A program made the translations under genes and the position numbers. The notes under the pieces are model-generated. The model made no database searches. It was given only the letters and a program-made list of their open reading frames with translations, and was not told the DNA's origin. Positions 23,736-31,866 of a stretch of 64,000 nt of DNA are shown here, piece by piece; positions within the stretch are counted from its first letter, which is position 1, and every line of letters begins with the position of its first letter. This DNA is from Polaribacter septentrionalilitoris. Its GTDB lineage: Bacteria > Bacteroidota > Bacteroidia > Flavobacteriales > Flavobacteriaceae. The stretch lies in contig NZ_VRMJ01000025.1 of the NCBI RefSeq assembly GCF_009832745.1, forward strand, positions 1-64,000, given 5' to 3'.

Positions 23736-24589
23736 GAACCTAAAAGTATGTAATTATCGTGAGTAGATAAATTTAAATTTTTAAAAATTGTGTTTTTACT
23801 TTCTTTAAAAAAAACATTTCTAATGTACTCAAAAGTAATTTTATAAATTTCAGACTCCAAACTTATTTTCCCCATAAAGTAGAGAGGTACCTTTTCTGTA
23901 TCTAATTTTAACTGTTCAAAAGCAAAAAGGATGTAATAGATAAAATCTTCTTTAGAATGATAAGAAAAAGAGTTTGCAAATTTTAGTTTCTTTCCATCAA
24001 GTATAATAACATCAAAAGTAGAAAAAGAAACATTTACATAAACCTTTAATGTTTCTATACTGTTTTTAGATATTAATTTTTCTATTAAAACTGAAATATG
24101 ATGTTTGTAAGTAAACTCTCCAAAGTTTTGAAATAAGTAATTATTAATATTTATATATGGCACATAAACGTTATTACTATTGTTGATTTCAATGTTGTCA
24201 AAAGCAATAAAATCTGTCTTTAGTGTTTTGATATTAAAATCTAGGTAATTAGAAAGTTTCTCTTCTTTAAAATATTTTTGGGGTACTAATGTATATAACT
24301 CATTTTGATGAATTACTAAGACCGAAGAGAACTCTTTTTGCAGATTTAAGTCTGAGGTAAAAATAGAAGTTATTATTTTAAGTACCTCTTCTGGAGAAAC
24401 TTGTTTTTCTTCAAATAAATATTCTGAAAAAAATAGCGCCTCTTTAGTTAGATTGTCTTGGATGCAAAAAGAAAATCCATCCAAACTAAATTGGATGGAT
24501 AATCTAATATCTTTTGTTTTTTTTAAAACAGTATTACTATTCGTTTTCTTCACCTTTCTTTTTATCGTAAGAAGGTGGCCAGTTTCCAC
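23732..24589 (-). CDS. DUF3822 family protein
   Basis: The protein has up to 285 residues. It is recognised by LSIQFSLDGFSFCIQD near the N-terminus and by its position before rsmD. The fold recalls the actin/ASKHA-type DUF3822 proteins of Bacteroidota, whose function is unknown. The ATG at 24589 overlaps the upstream gene by 53 nt. A GTG at 24553 (overlap 17 nt) would still keep the conserved core and is a reasonable alternative. The coding strand is very AT-rich, like its neighbours. Confidence 0.8.
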   Translation of the reverse strand: METGHLLTIKRKVKKTNSNTVLKKTKDIRLSIQFSLDGFSFCIQDNLTKEALFFSEYLFEEKQVSPEEVLKIITSIFTSDLNLQKEFSSVLVIHQNELYTLVPQKYFKEEKLSNYLDFNIKTLKTDFIAFDNIEINNSNNVYVPYININNYLFQNFGEFTYKHHISVLIEKLISKNSIETLKVYVNVSFSTFDVIILDGKKLKFANSFSYHSKEDFIYYILFAFEQLKLDTEKVPLYFMGKISLESEIYKITFEYIRNVFFKESKNTIFKNLNLSTHDNYILLGS

Positions 24590-25271
24590 CAGTTGTCACT
24601 TCTTCTAAAGAACCTACAGAAATATACTCTCCTTTAATTTGATCAGTTGCTATAGCCTCTAATTCTTGTTTTACTAAAGATTCGTTCATACCCTTTAAGA
24701 TATCTTTCTTTTCTGTTTTTACATAGAAAGTTGGTACAACTAAACCTGGTATTTTTTCAACAGTTCCTATCTCAACATCAAATTCTTTACCTTCAACACT
24801 AGGAACTTTAAACATGTTCTTATAGTCTGTATCTTTAAAATATTTTAAAACAGGTTCAAAACCAATAGTGTCAGTTTTTCTTTTTTCAACATCAACAATA
24901 ATTCCACCACCTCTATTTTCTTTCTCTACAATTGTTGTGGTTTCAGTTAAAGCTAATTTAGCAGTATCAATAAATTGAATTAAAGCAGCTTTATCTTTTG
25001 TATATTTTCCTGTAACTTCAAAATGTTTTACTTGTGCATCTCTAATAATCTTTAGTTTGTCAACTACTTTAGCGAATTTTTTTACTTTATTTTTATTAAA
25101 GTTGATAGGCTCCATTATTCCAGTCCAAATTTTAACAACTAAAAATACAGAAAGTGCTAATAATAGAAGAGAAGCTATCCATCTTAATTTTAAAGGTAAA
25201 AATTTTACTATAACTATAGCTATAAGTACAGCAACTAAAACTGCTGCTAAAATCATTCCAAGTAATCCCAT
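24537..25271 (-). CDS. Membrane protein of unknown function, upstream of DUF3822-rsmD
   Basis: The 244-residue protein has two close hydrophobic segments (about 3-24 and 31-49) forming a hairpin in the inner membrane. A soluble part begins with an amphipathic helix, KVDKLKIIRDAQVKHFEVTG, then KYTKDKAALIQFI. The helix followed by that loop resembles the start of a pseudopilin-like domain, but this is only a resemblance. The tail is charged and overlaps DUF3822. It heads the three-gene operon and has a TAGATTTG box upstream. Function unknown. Confidence 0.75.
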   Translation of the reverse strand: MGLLGMILAAVLVAVLIAIVIVKFLPLKLRWIASLLLLALSVFLVVKIWTGIMEPINFNKNKVKKFAKVVDKLKIIRDAQVKHFEVTGKYTKDKAALIQFIDTAKLALTETTTIVEKENRGGGIIVDVEKRKTDTIGFEPVLKYFKDTDYKNMFKVPSVEGKEFDVEIGTVEKIPGLVVPTFYVKTEKKDILKGMNESLVKQELEAIATDQIKGEYISVGSLEEVTTGGNWPPSYDKKKGEENE

Positions 25272-25301
25272 TTTAAATATATTTTTTTAATAGTCTTTAG
25301 G

Positions 25302-25309
25302 CAAATCTA
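25302..25309 (-). promoter_or_regulatory. -7 promoter box of the membrane protein-DUF3822-rsmD operon
   Basis: The minus strand reads TAGATTTG, a TAnnTTTG match, 30 bases before the ATG at 25271. Confidence 0.55.
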
Positions 25310-25352
25310 CAATTTTTTTTTTATGATAAAAACTTTTATTTGCAAATCAATG

Positions 25353-25360
25353 TATCTTTG
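25353..25360 (+). promoter_or_regulatory. -7 promoter box of the RecD-like helicase gene
   Basis: TATCTTTG matches TAnnTTTG and lies 15 bases before the ATG at 25376. It decides the start, since an upstream in-frame TTG at 25340 would put this box inside the coding region. Confidence 0.6.
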
Positions 25361-25375
25361 TTCTTTAATTTTTTT

Positions 25376-26800
25376 ATGATAGATAAAAGTAACATTTTTT
25401 ACCAAGAGTTGTTAAAGAAATTCCATTTTTCTCCAACAAAAAAACAAAGTAAATTATTACTTTATTTGAGTGATTTTTCTCTACAAGAAGAAAAGAACAC
25501 CATTTTTTTATTAAAAGGATATGCAGGTACAGGAAAAACAACTTCAATAAGTGCTTTTGTAAACAGTTTATGGAAAATTGGAAAAAAAGCAGTTTTACTA
25601 GCACCAACTGGTAGAGCAGCCAAAGTAATTTCTACTTATTCAAAAAGATCAGCTTTTACCATTCATAAGAGAATTTATTTTCCAAAAAAATTAGCAAATG
25701 GTTCAGTAGATTTTGTGTTACAAGATAATAAGTTTCGAGATACTATTTTTATTATTGATGAAGCATCTATGATTCCAGATGGTAGACAAAACCAGCAATT
25801 ATTTGATGCACGTTCTTTATTAGACGATTTGATAAGGTATGTTGATAGTGGAAAAAACTGTAAATTAATTTTTGTAGGAGATACAGCACAACTTCCACCA
25901 GTAAGACTTGATGTTAGTCCTGCTTTAGACACCTCAAGTTTAGAAAGAATATTTCAAAAACAAATTACAGAGATAGAGTTAGATGAGGTGATGAGACAGC
26001 ATAAAAACTCTGGTATTTTAAGCAATGCAACAGCATTAAGGTTTTCAATCCAAAATAACAACACAGATTTTAAATTTGATTTGGAGTTTCCTGATATCAT
26101 TAGATTAGAAGATGGTTATGATATAGAAGATGCATTGGTTTCTGCTTATGACAATATAGGTTTAGAAGATACTGCTTTTATAGTGCGATCTAACAAAAGA
26201 GCTAATTTGTATAATCAGCAAATTCGTATGAAAATTAGAGGTCAAGAAAATGAAATTTCAGCTGGAGATTATGTTATGATTGTAAAAAACAACTATTTCT
26301 GGTTAGATGATAAATCTGCTGCAGGATTTATTGCAAATGGTGATATTTGTGAAGTACTTAAAATATTCTCTATAAAAGAGTTGTATGGTTTTAAGTTTGC
26401 TGAAGTAGAGTTAAGAATGGTTGATTATTTAGACATGAAACCTTTTGAAACAGTTCTGTTGTTAGATACTTTAATAAGTGAAAGCCCTTCTTTAACTTAT
26501 GAAGAGTCTAATAGGCTTTATGAAGCAGTTAGAGAAGACTACCTAGAAGAGAAATCTAAATTTAAACAGTATCAACTTATAAAAAAGAATATTTATTTTA
26601 ATGCATTACAGGTTAAATTTTCTTATGCAATAACTTGTCATAAATCTCAAGGTGGACAATGGAAAACAGTTTTTATAGAACAACCTTATTTACCTGAAGG
26701 TGTTTCTAAAGAGTATTACAGATGGTTATATACAGCTGTAACACGAGCGCAAGAAAAATTATATTTGATAGGTTTTAAAGATGAATTTTTTAGTGCCTAA
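25376..26800 (+). CDS. RecD-like superfamily 1 DNA helicase
   Basis: The 474-residue helicase has Walker A GYAGTGKT (48-55), LLAPTGRAAKVI (motif Ia), Walker B IIDEASMIPD (DEAS), FVGDTAQLPPV (motif III) and the C-terminal UvrD_C_2-type block YAITCHKSQGGQWKTVF and YTAVTRAQEKLYLIG (motifs V-VI). It lacks the long N-terminal region of RecD2. It is probably a 5'-3' helicase related to RecD/Dda and could act in repair or recombination. I start it at the ATG at 25376 because of the promoter box. Its stop overlaps the LpxR-like stop by 4 nt (CTAA). Confidence 0.88.
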   Translation: MIDKSNIFYQELLKKFHFSPTKKQSKLLLYLSDFSLQEEKNTIFLLKGYAGTGKTTSISAFVNSLWKIGKKAVLLAPTGRAAKVISTYSKRSAFTIHKRIYFPKKLANGSVDFVLQDNKFRDTIFIIDEASMIPDGRQNQQLFDARSLLDDLIRYVDSGKNCKLIFVGDTAQLPPVRLDVSPALDTSSLERIFQKQITEIELDEVMRQHKNSGILSNATALRFSIQNNNTDFKFDLEFPDIIRLEDGYDIEDALVSAYDNIGLEDTAFIVRSNKRANLYNQQIRMKIRGQENEISAGDYVMIVKNNYFWLDDKSAAGFIANGDICEVLKIFSIKELYGFKFAEVELRMVDYLDMKPFETVLLLDTLISESPSLTYEESNRLYEAVREDYLEEKSKFKQYQLIKKNIYFNALQVKFSYAITCHKSQGGQWKTVFIEQPYLPEGVSKEYYRWLYTAVTRAQEKLYLIGFKDEFFSA

Positions 26801-27747
26801 CGTAATAAATAATTGATAGAAATTCGACCATATTTATGTCCATAATCGTATCTTAAATCTTTAGATTTACTTGTGTTGTATAAAAACGAATATCCAAAAT
26901 TAAAACGATTAGCAGTAAAGAGAATTCCAAATTCTAAATTAAAAACTAATGGGATAATTTCTTTAGTAACTCCACTAGAAGTATTTAAAAAACTTCCTTG
27001 AAGTGTTGCATCGTATAATGCATACTGAACAGTAGATTTTAAGTATATAAATGATTCAATTTCTCTTTTAAAACGAGTGTTTTCGTCATTAATATTAGTT
27101 CCAAAAGCAATAGAATTCGCTAAACTTTGTAAAGGTTTAAAGCCAAATCTAGAATAAAATCCTGATGATACGTTTGTATAAACAGTACCAATATTTACTT
27201 GATTAACCCAAGAAATATCAAAATTATCTTTTTCTGTTTTTACAACTCTTTTTAAAAATTGAGCACCTAAATTAAGAGCTAAAGCATTTTTAATTTGATA
27301 CTCCCATCCAATAGCATTTTTAAAACCATAAATATTATGAATGAATTCTTGTAGTTCTTTTCCAAATGCATTTGGACCAATAAAACCTAAACGTAAAGAA
27401 GTATTAAAAATTTGTTGGTTTTTATAAATCCTTTTGATATTGAAACCTCCATATAAGTAACCTGCAAATGGTCTGTCATGAAAAAAAATGTTTGGAACTG
27501 TAGACACATAAGGTGTAAACATTTCATGACCCAATTGCCACTCAAAAATTCTTTTTTCTAAATGTTTCTTTTTTTTCTGAGAAAGATACCTGTAATTTAT
27601 AAAAATACCACTAGTATAATAACGATCTCTTATGCTAGAAACATATAAATCGTTATCTGTTACCAAACTTATTTCTTTAGAAAACTTTTCTTGTGAAATT
27701 ACAAAAGAGGTAAAAAAAAATACAAGAATACAAGTGAAATATTTCAT
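26797..27747 (-). CDS. LpxR-family lipid A deacylase (DUF2219), outer-membrane barrel
   Basis: The 316-residue exported barrel has a signal peptide ending SFVISQ. TDNDLYVSSIRDRYYTSG and HDRPFAGYLYGGFN are the characteristic N-terminal active-site blocks of LpxR, which removes the 3'-acyloxyacyl chain of lipid A in a Ca2+-dependent way. The rest alternates short beta strands typical of a 12-stranded barrel and ends in an aromatic-poor RISINYLLR strand. The start at 27747 (MKYF) is chosen because the alternative TTG three codons upstream is inside the -7 box. Two lipid A-type acyltransferases are encoded at 8.7-10.6 kb. Confidence 0.85.
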   Translation of the reverse strand: MKYFTCILVFFFTSFVISQEKFSKEISLVTDNDLYVSSIRDRYYTSGIFINYRYLSQKKKKHLEKRIFEWQLGHEMFTPYVSTVPNIFFHDRPFAGYLYGGFNIKRIYKNQQIFNTSLRLGFIGPNAFGKELQEFIHNIYGFKNAIGWEYQIKNALALNLGAQFLKRVVKTEKDNFDISWVNQVNIGTVYTNVSSGFYSRFGFKPLQSLANSIAFGTNINDENTRFKREIESFIYLKSTVQYALYDATLQGSFLNTSSGVTKEIIPLVFNLEFGILFTANRFNFGYSFLYNTSKSKDLRYDYGHKYGRISINYLLR

Positions 27748-27753
27748 AGTTGA

Positions 27754-27761
27754 CAAATATA
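27754..27761 (-). promoter_or_regulatory. -7 promoter box of the LpxR-like gene, six bases before the ATG
   Basis: The minus strand reads TATATTTG, then TCAACT and ATG. The predicted transcription start is about three bases before the start codon. Confidence 0.62.
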
Positions 27762-27838
27762 AAATAACTTATTTAAAATGTTTGTTTTTTATGTTTTTCT
27801 AAAAAAAAGTAGTTATTTTAGAGCATTAAATAGATTTC

Positions 27839-28696
27839 ATGGAGAACAAATTAGGATTGAGTTCAGATGATTTTCAAAATGCCAAAAATAAAGAAGAACT
27901 CTTGGCTTTGATTGAAAAAAAAAATAAAGCGTATCGAAAAGTAAAAAAAACAATTTCATATAATGAAGAGTTAAGATTACTTCAAATAGAATTAGTTAAG
28001 TTACAAAGGTGGATTTCTAAAAACCAGAAAAGAGTCGCTATTATTTTTGAAGGTAGAGATGCAGCTGGTAAAGGAGGAAATATTAGAAGGTTTATGGAGC
28101 ATTTAAATCCTCGATCTAGTAGGTTGGTGGCCTTAAATAAACCAACAGAAGTGGAGAAAGGACAATGGTATTTTCAGAGGTACATAAAAGAATTACCAAA
28201 TCCAGGTGAGATTGTTTTTTTTGACAGAAGTTGGTATAATAGAGCAGTTGTTGAACCTGTAATGGGTTTTTGTACCAATCAACAATACAAAGAATTTTTA
28301 GTTCAAGTGCCAGAATTCGAGCATATGATGTATGAAGATGGAGTTATCATTATAAAATTCTGGTTATCCATCACAAAAGATGAGCAATTAAAGCGTTTTG
28401 AAGGTAGAAATGAAGATCCTTTGAAAAGGTGGAAGTTTAGTCCCGTAGACAAACAAGGTCAAATTTTGTGGGACAAATACACCTATTACAAACGTGAAAT
28501 GTTTTCTAAAACACATACTTCTTATAGTCCTTGGATGATGATAAAAACCAATGACAAAAAAATAGCAAGATTAGAAGCTATGAGACATGTGCTCTCTCAG
28601 TTTGATTATGATGGAAAAGAAGAAGCGCAGACAATTTTAAATCCAGATCCTAACGTAGTAATGCGTTACTATCGCTCTAACATCCATACAGATTAA
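27839..28696 (+). CDS. Polyphosphate kinase 2 family protein, copy 1
   Basis: The 285-residue P-loop kinase has Walker A EGRDAAGKGG (71-80), the lid region RFMEHLNPRSSRLVAL, Walker B-like FFDRSWYNRAVVEPVMGF, and RWKFSPVD, the fingerprint of single-domain (class I) PPK2. PPK2 uses polyphosphate to phosphorylate nucleoside diphosphates or monophosphates, or runs in reverse. Class I members usually prefer NDPs. A homologous gene follows after two bases. A polyP-synthesising PPK1 is not in the window. No TAnnTTTG box was found before it. Confidence 0.92.
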   Translation: MENKLGLSSDDFQNAKNKEELLALIEKKNKAYRKVKKTISYNEELRLLQIELVKLQRWISKNQKRVAIIFEGRDAAGKGGNIRRFMEHLNPRSSRLVALNKPTEVEKGQWYFQRYIKELPNPGEIVFFDRSWYNRAVVEPVMGFCTNQQYKEFLVQVPEFEHMMYEDGVIIIKFWLSITKDEQLKRFEGRNEDPLKRWKFSPVDKQGQILWDKYTYYKREMFSKTHTSYSPWMMIKTNDKKIARLEAMRHVLSQFDYDGKEEAQTILNPDPNVVMRYYRSNIHTD

Positions 28697-28698
28697 TT

Positions 28699-29484
28699 AT
28701 GAATAGACAGTTATCAGATAAAGAAGTTCGAAAATTAAATAGTAAAAAAGGATTACTATCACTACTATCTAAAGAACCTTTAAATGTTGATAGAGCATTA
28801 AGATACATTGATTATCAACGTAAATTAAAGAAATTACAAGTAGAATTAATTCGTTTACAAACTTGGGCAATTAATAATGATGAGAGAATTATTGTTGTTT
28901 TTCAAGGAAGAGATGCAGCAGGTAAAGGAGGAGCAATAAGAAGAATTACAGAACGTATTAATCCACGTCATATGCGCATAGTAGCTTTGCCAAAACCTAC
29001 AAAAGATGAGCAATCTCAATGGTATTTTCAGAGATATGTAGAGCAGTTTCCAAAAGCTGGTGAAATGGTTTTTTTTGATAGAAGTTGGTATAATAGAGCT
29101 GTGGTAGAGCCTGTAAATAATTTTTGTACTCAAAAAGAGTATGATATTTTTATGAATCAAGTTAATGATTTTGAAAGAATGATTTTAGAATCTGGTATTC
29201 ACTTGGTGAAAATTTACATGTCTATTTCTAAAAAAGAACAAGCCAAACGTTTTGAAGATATTAAAAGTGATCCTTTAAAACAATGGAAAATGACAAAGTT
29301 GGATGAAAAAGCTCAAGATTTGTGGGACCAATATACAGAGTATAAAAATGCAATGTTCGAAAAAACTAATACAGAACTCTCTCCTTGGAAAATTATAAAA
29401 GCTAACAGAAAAACAGAGGCTAGAGTTAATGTAATAAATCACATTTTAGAGAGAATACCTTATGACAAAGATTTAGAAGTTTAA
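28699..29484 (+). CDS. Polyphosphate kinase 2 family protein, copy 2
   Basis: The 261-residue paralogue of the gene just upstream has Walker A FQGRDAAGKGGAIRR (from residue 69), FFDRSWYNRAVVEPVNNF and QWKMTKLDEKAQDLWDQYTEYK. Its N-terminal helix is shorter. The conserved catalytic core suggests both copies are active. Sequence divergence outside the motifs suggests an old duplication and possibly different nucleotide preference or a hetero-oligomer, which is inference. Its stop overlaps the convergent phosphatase stop by 4 nt (TTAA at 29481-29484). Confidence 0.92.
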   Translation: MNRQLSDKEVRKLNSKKGLLSLLSKEPLNVDRALRYIDYQRKLKKLQVELIRLQTWAINNDERIIVVFQGRDAAGKGGAIRRITERINPRHMRIVALPKPTKDEQSQWYFQRYVEQFPKAGEMVFFDRSWYNRAVVEPVNNFCTQKEYDIFMNQVNDFERMILESGIHLVKIYMSISKKEQAKRFEDIKSDPLKQWKMTKLDEKAQDLWDQYTEYKNAMFEKTNTELSPWKIIKANRKTEARVNVINHILERIPYDKDLEV

Positions 29485-30104
29485 GAAATTAATTTATTTA
29501 CTTCATTAAACAATAAATATATTTCTGCTGCAATTTGTTTGTTGGTATCAAGATATGTCTCATCTTGTTTATCTGTTCCGTCAGAAATTTTAGGATCTAC
29601 AAACGGTAAATGAAATCTTGCAATTGCTTCAGGTATAAAAGGACAATTTGCATCTGCATTGTTACAAGTAGTAATGGCGATAAATGGGTTCTTATTATGA
29701 GCATGATCATATCGTTTTGAAAAACCTAAAATAGATTTCAAAGCTCCTGAAAATGAAATTAAATATTTGGGGTTTTGATGAGAAAAATCTGAAACTTGAA
29801 AAGTAAACCCTACCTTCTGTAACGTTTTTACAGTGTTTCTATAAAATGCAGTAACTTCAGTTCCTCCCGAAAATGCATTGATGTTTAACCCAAAAAAATC
29901 GGCAGCATAAAAAGCCCAAACTTGACCAAGTTGACTTCTACGAGAATTGTGTGTACAAATAAAATTAAGATTTACAACTCCTTTTTCTGTGTATTCATTT
30001 GCAATAAATGTTGAGATTTTAGAAAGTAATTCTTTTCTTTCTTCATTTATTACAATTGATTTTTGTGCACTTTTAAAGAAGTTATTAGTAGAAGTCTTAA
30101 TCAT
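29481..30104 (-). CDS. Low-molecular-weight phosphatase / arsenate reductase-like protein
   Basis: The 207-residue protein has an N-terminal helical extension (1-45) and then the LMW-PTP P-loop ICTHNSRRS (Cys50 to Arg56, CX5R). The downstream block ITTCNNADANCPFIPEA matches the cysteine-bearing segment of LMW-PTP-type arsenate reductases and their phosphatase relatives in Bacteroidota. It may therefore reduce arsenate with Cys50 and later cysteines, or be a tyrosine phosphatase; sequence does not decide. It has its own -7 box 16 bases upstream. A metalloid-channel-like aquaporin lies far away at 59.4 kb. Confidence 0.82.
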   Translation of the reverse strand: MIKTSTNNFFKSAQKSIVINEERKELLSKISTFIANEYTEKGVVNLNFICTHNSRRSQLGQVWAFYAADFFGLNINAFSGGTEVTAFYRNTVKTLQKVGFTFQVSDFSHQNPKYLISFSGALKSILGFSKRYDHAHNKNPFIAITTCNNADANCPFIPEAIARFHLPFVDPKISDGTDKQDETYLDTNKQIAAEIYLLFNEVNKLIS

Positions 30105-30120
30105 CCTTGTTATTTTTGCA

Positions 30121-30128
30121 CAAAGATA
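30121..30128 (-). promoter_or_regulatory. -7 promoter box of the phosphatase gene
   Basis: The minus strand reads TATCTTTG, ending 16 bases before the ATG at 30104. The divergent Smr gene starts 41 bases to the right. Confidence 0.6.
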
Positions 30129-30168
30129 CTATCATCAAAAATCATATTAAATTAAGAGAAAGTTAAGA

Positions 30169-30714
30169 ATGTGTTTACAAATTGGAAATAAAGTAGCAGT
30201 TTTAGATGATGTTTTAAAAGGTAAAGTTGTAGCTATTCAAGGTAACAATGTTTCTATACAAACTACTGATGGAATGATTTTTAGCTTTCAAAAATCAGAG
30301 TTGGTAAAAATTGATGTTGAACAACATGAACTGTCTAAATATTCTGATATTAATAATCCGTTGTTAAAAGAGAAAATATCAGAAAAAAAGCAACAGAAAA
30401 GTCTTTTTAAAAAAGAAAAAAATGAAGTTGTTTTAGAAGTAGATTTGCATATAAATCAGTTGGTAAAATCAACCAAAAACATGGATAATTTTGATATGTT
30501 GAATCTTCAATTAGACACCGCAAAAAGAAAAATTGAATATGCCATTTCTAAAAGAATCTCTAAAGTTGTTTTTATTCATGGAGTAGGAGAAGGTGTTTTA
30601 AAATCTGAATTAAAAAGACTTTTAAATAAATATTCAGTAAAATTTTATGATGCCTCTTATAAAAAATATGGGTTAGGAGCTACCGAAGTTTATATTTATC
30701 AGAACCCTAAATAA
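30169..30714 (+). CDS. Smr (MutS2-type) domain protein, DUF2027-like
   Basis: The 181-residue protein has an N-terminal SH3-like/KOW-like strand region (QIGNKVAVLDDVLKGKVVAI), a charged linker, and a C-terminal Smr domain with EVDLHINQL and FIHGVGEGVLKSELKRLL, where the HGxG loop is the Smr signature. Smr domains bind or nick nucleic acid, and stand-alone forms have been linked to ribosome or mRNA quality control. Its stop lies three bases before the -7 box of the cysteine desulfurase gene. Confidence 0.87.
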   Translation: MCLQIGNKVAVLDDVLKGKVVAIQGNNVSIQTTDGMIFSFQKSELVKIDVEQHELSKYSDINNPLLKEKISEKKQQKSLFKKEKNEVVLEVDLHINQLVKSTKNMDNFDMLNLQLDTAKRKIEYAISKRISKVVFIHGVGEGVLKSELKRLLNKYSVKFYDASYKKYGLGATEVYIYQNPK

Positions 30715-30717
30715 TTG

Positions 30718-30725
30718 TACTTTTG
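30718..30725 (+). promoter_or_regulatory. -7 promoter box of the cysteine desulfurase gene, four bases before the ATG
   Basis: TACTTTTG, then CCAA and ATG. A TTTA at 30695-30698 gives a near -33 element with a 19-base spacer. The predicted start of transcription is one base before the ATG. Confidence 0.6.
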
Positions 30726-30729
30726 CCAA

Positions 30730-31866
30730 ATGAAAACGGTTTATTTAGATAATGCAGCTACCACAAAAATTGATGATGAAGTCATAGAGGTGATGTATTC
30801 TTCTATGAAAGATAATTATGGAAATCCATCTTCTACACATCAATTTGGTAGAAAAGCTAAATCTGCTGTTGAAACTGCTAGAAAAAATATAGCCAAACAT
30901 CTTAATGTTTCTGCTAGCGAAATTATTTTTACAGCAGGAGGTACAGAAGCAGATAATTTAATATTACATAATGCTGTTTTTAATTTAAATGTTACAAGAA
31001 TTATTACTTCAAAGATAGAACATCATGCTGTATTACATACTTGTGATTATTTAAGAGATTCACATAATATTCAGATTGATTATGTAAATGTTGATGAGTT
31101 TGGGGAAATAGATATACATTATTTAGAAACACTTTTATCAACTTCAAATAAAAAAACATTAGTAAGTCTAATGTATATCAACAATGAAATAGGAAACATT
31201 CTTGATGTTGAATCTGTCAGTGGCTTGTGTAAAAAGTACAATGCATTATTCCATTCTGATACTGTTCAAGTAATTGGTCATTATCCACTGGATTTACAAA
31301 AATCACCTATAGATTTTATTGTTGCTAGTGCTCATAAATTCCATGGGCCAAAAGGAGTTGGTTTTGCATATTTTAAAAAAGGTTTTGGAATTTTACCAAT
31401 GTTGCATGGTGGTGATCAAGAAAAAGGAGCAAGATCGAGTACTGAAAATGTACATGCCATTTTGGGTATGGAAAAAGCATTTGAAATAGCAATTTCTAAT
31501 TTAAAAAAAGACAAGAATCACATTGAAGAATTAAAACAATATTTTAAATCTGAATTGATTAAATTAAATAGAAATATTCAATTTAATGGTTTTTCAGGTG
31601 AGTTGCATAAAGGAACTTACACCATTTTAAATGTACGTTTTCCTGTTCAAAATGATATGATGCTGTTTAGTTTAGATTTAGCAGGAATCTCAGTTTCTGG
31701 AGGAAGTGCTTGTCAAAGTGGTAGTAATAAAGGTTCTCATGTTTTATCAGAAATATTGTCTGATAAAGAGAGTAATAATACCTCTATTCGTTTTTCTTTT
31801 TCTAAGTATACTACCAAACGAGAAGTTGATATAACTGTATCTAAGTTAGTAGCATTACTTAACTAG
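30730..31866 (+). CDS. Cysteine desulfurase (NifS/IscS family)
   Basis: The 378-residue class V PLP enzyme mobilises sulfur from cysteine as a persulfide. The N-terminus is VYLDNAATTK. The PLP lysine is Lys203 in ASAHKFHGPKGVG and the catalytic cysteine is Cys328 in GGSACQSGSN, with the NifS/IscS-type loop. The length fits NifS/IscS rather than SufS. No iscU or isc partners are adjacent, so it may serve tRNA thiolation. I start it at 30730 because an in-frame TTG at 30715 would place the -7 box inside the gene. Its stop overlaps a convergent small gene (CTAG). Confidence 0.9.
   Translation: MKTVYLDNAATTKIDDEVIEVMYSSMKDNYGNPSSTHQFGRKAKSAVETARKNIAKHLNVSASEIIFTAGGTEADNLILHNAVFNLNVTRIITSKIEHHAVLHTCDYLRDSHNIQIDYVNVDEFGEIDIHYLETLLSTSNKKTLVSLMYINNEIGNILDVESVSGLCKKYNALFHSDTVQVIGHYPLDLQKSPIDFIVASAHKFHGPKGVGFAYFKKGFGILPMLHGGDQEKGARSSTENVHAILGMEKAFEIAISNLKKDKNHIEELKQYFKSELIKLNRNIQFNGFSGELHKGTYTILNVRFPVQNDMMLFSLDLAGISVSGGSACQSGSNKGSHVLSEILSDKESNNTSIRFSFSKYTTKREVDITVSKLVALLN

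Noticed and set aside
28699..30104. Arsenic resistance island
   Set aside because: The phosphatase/arsenate-reductase-like gene and the NIP-type aquaporin lie 30 kb apart, with no arsR, arsB or arsM nearby.
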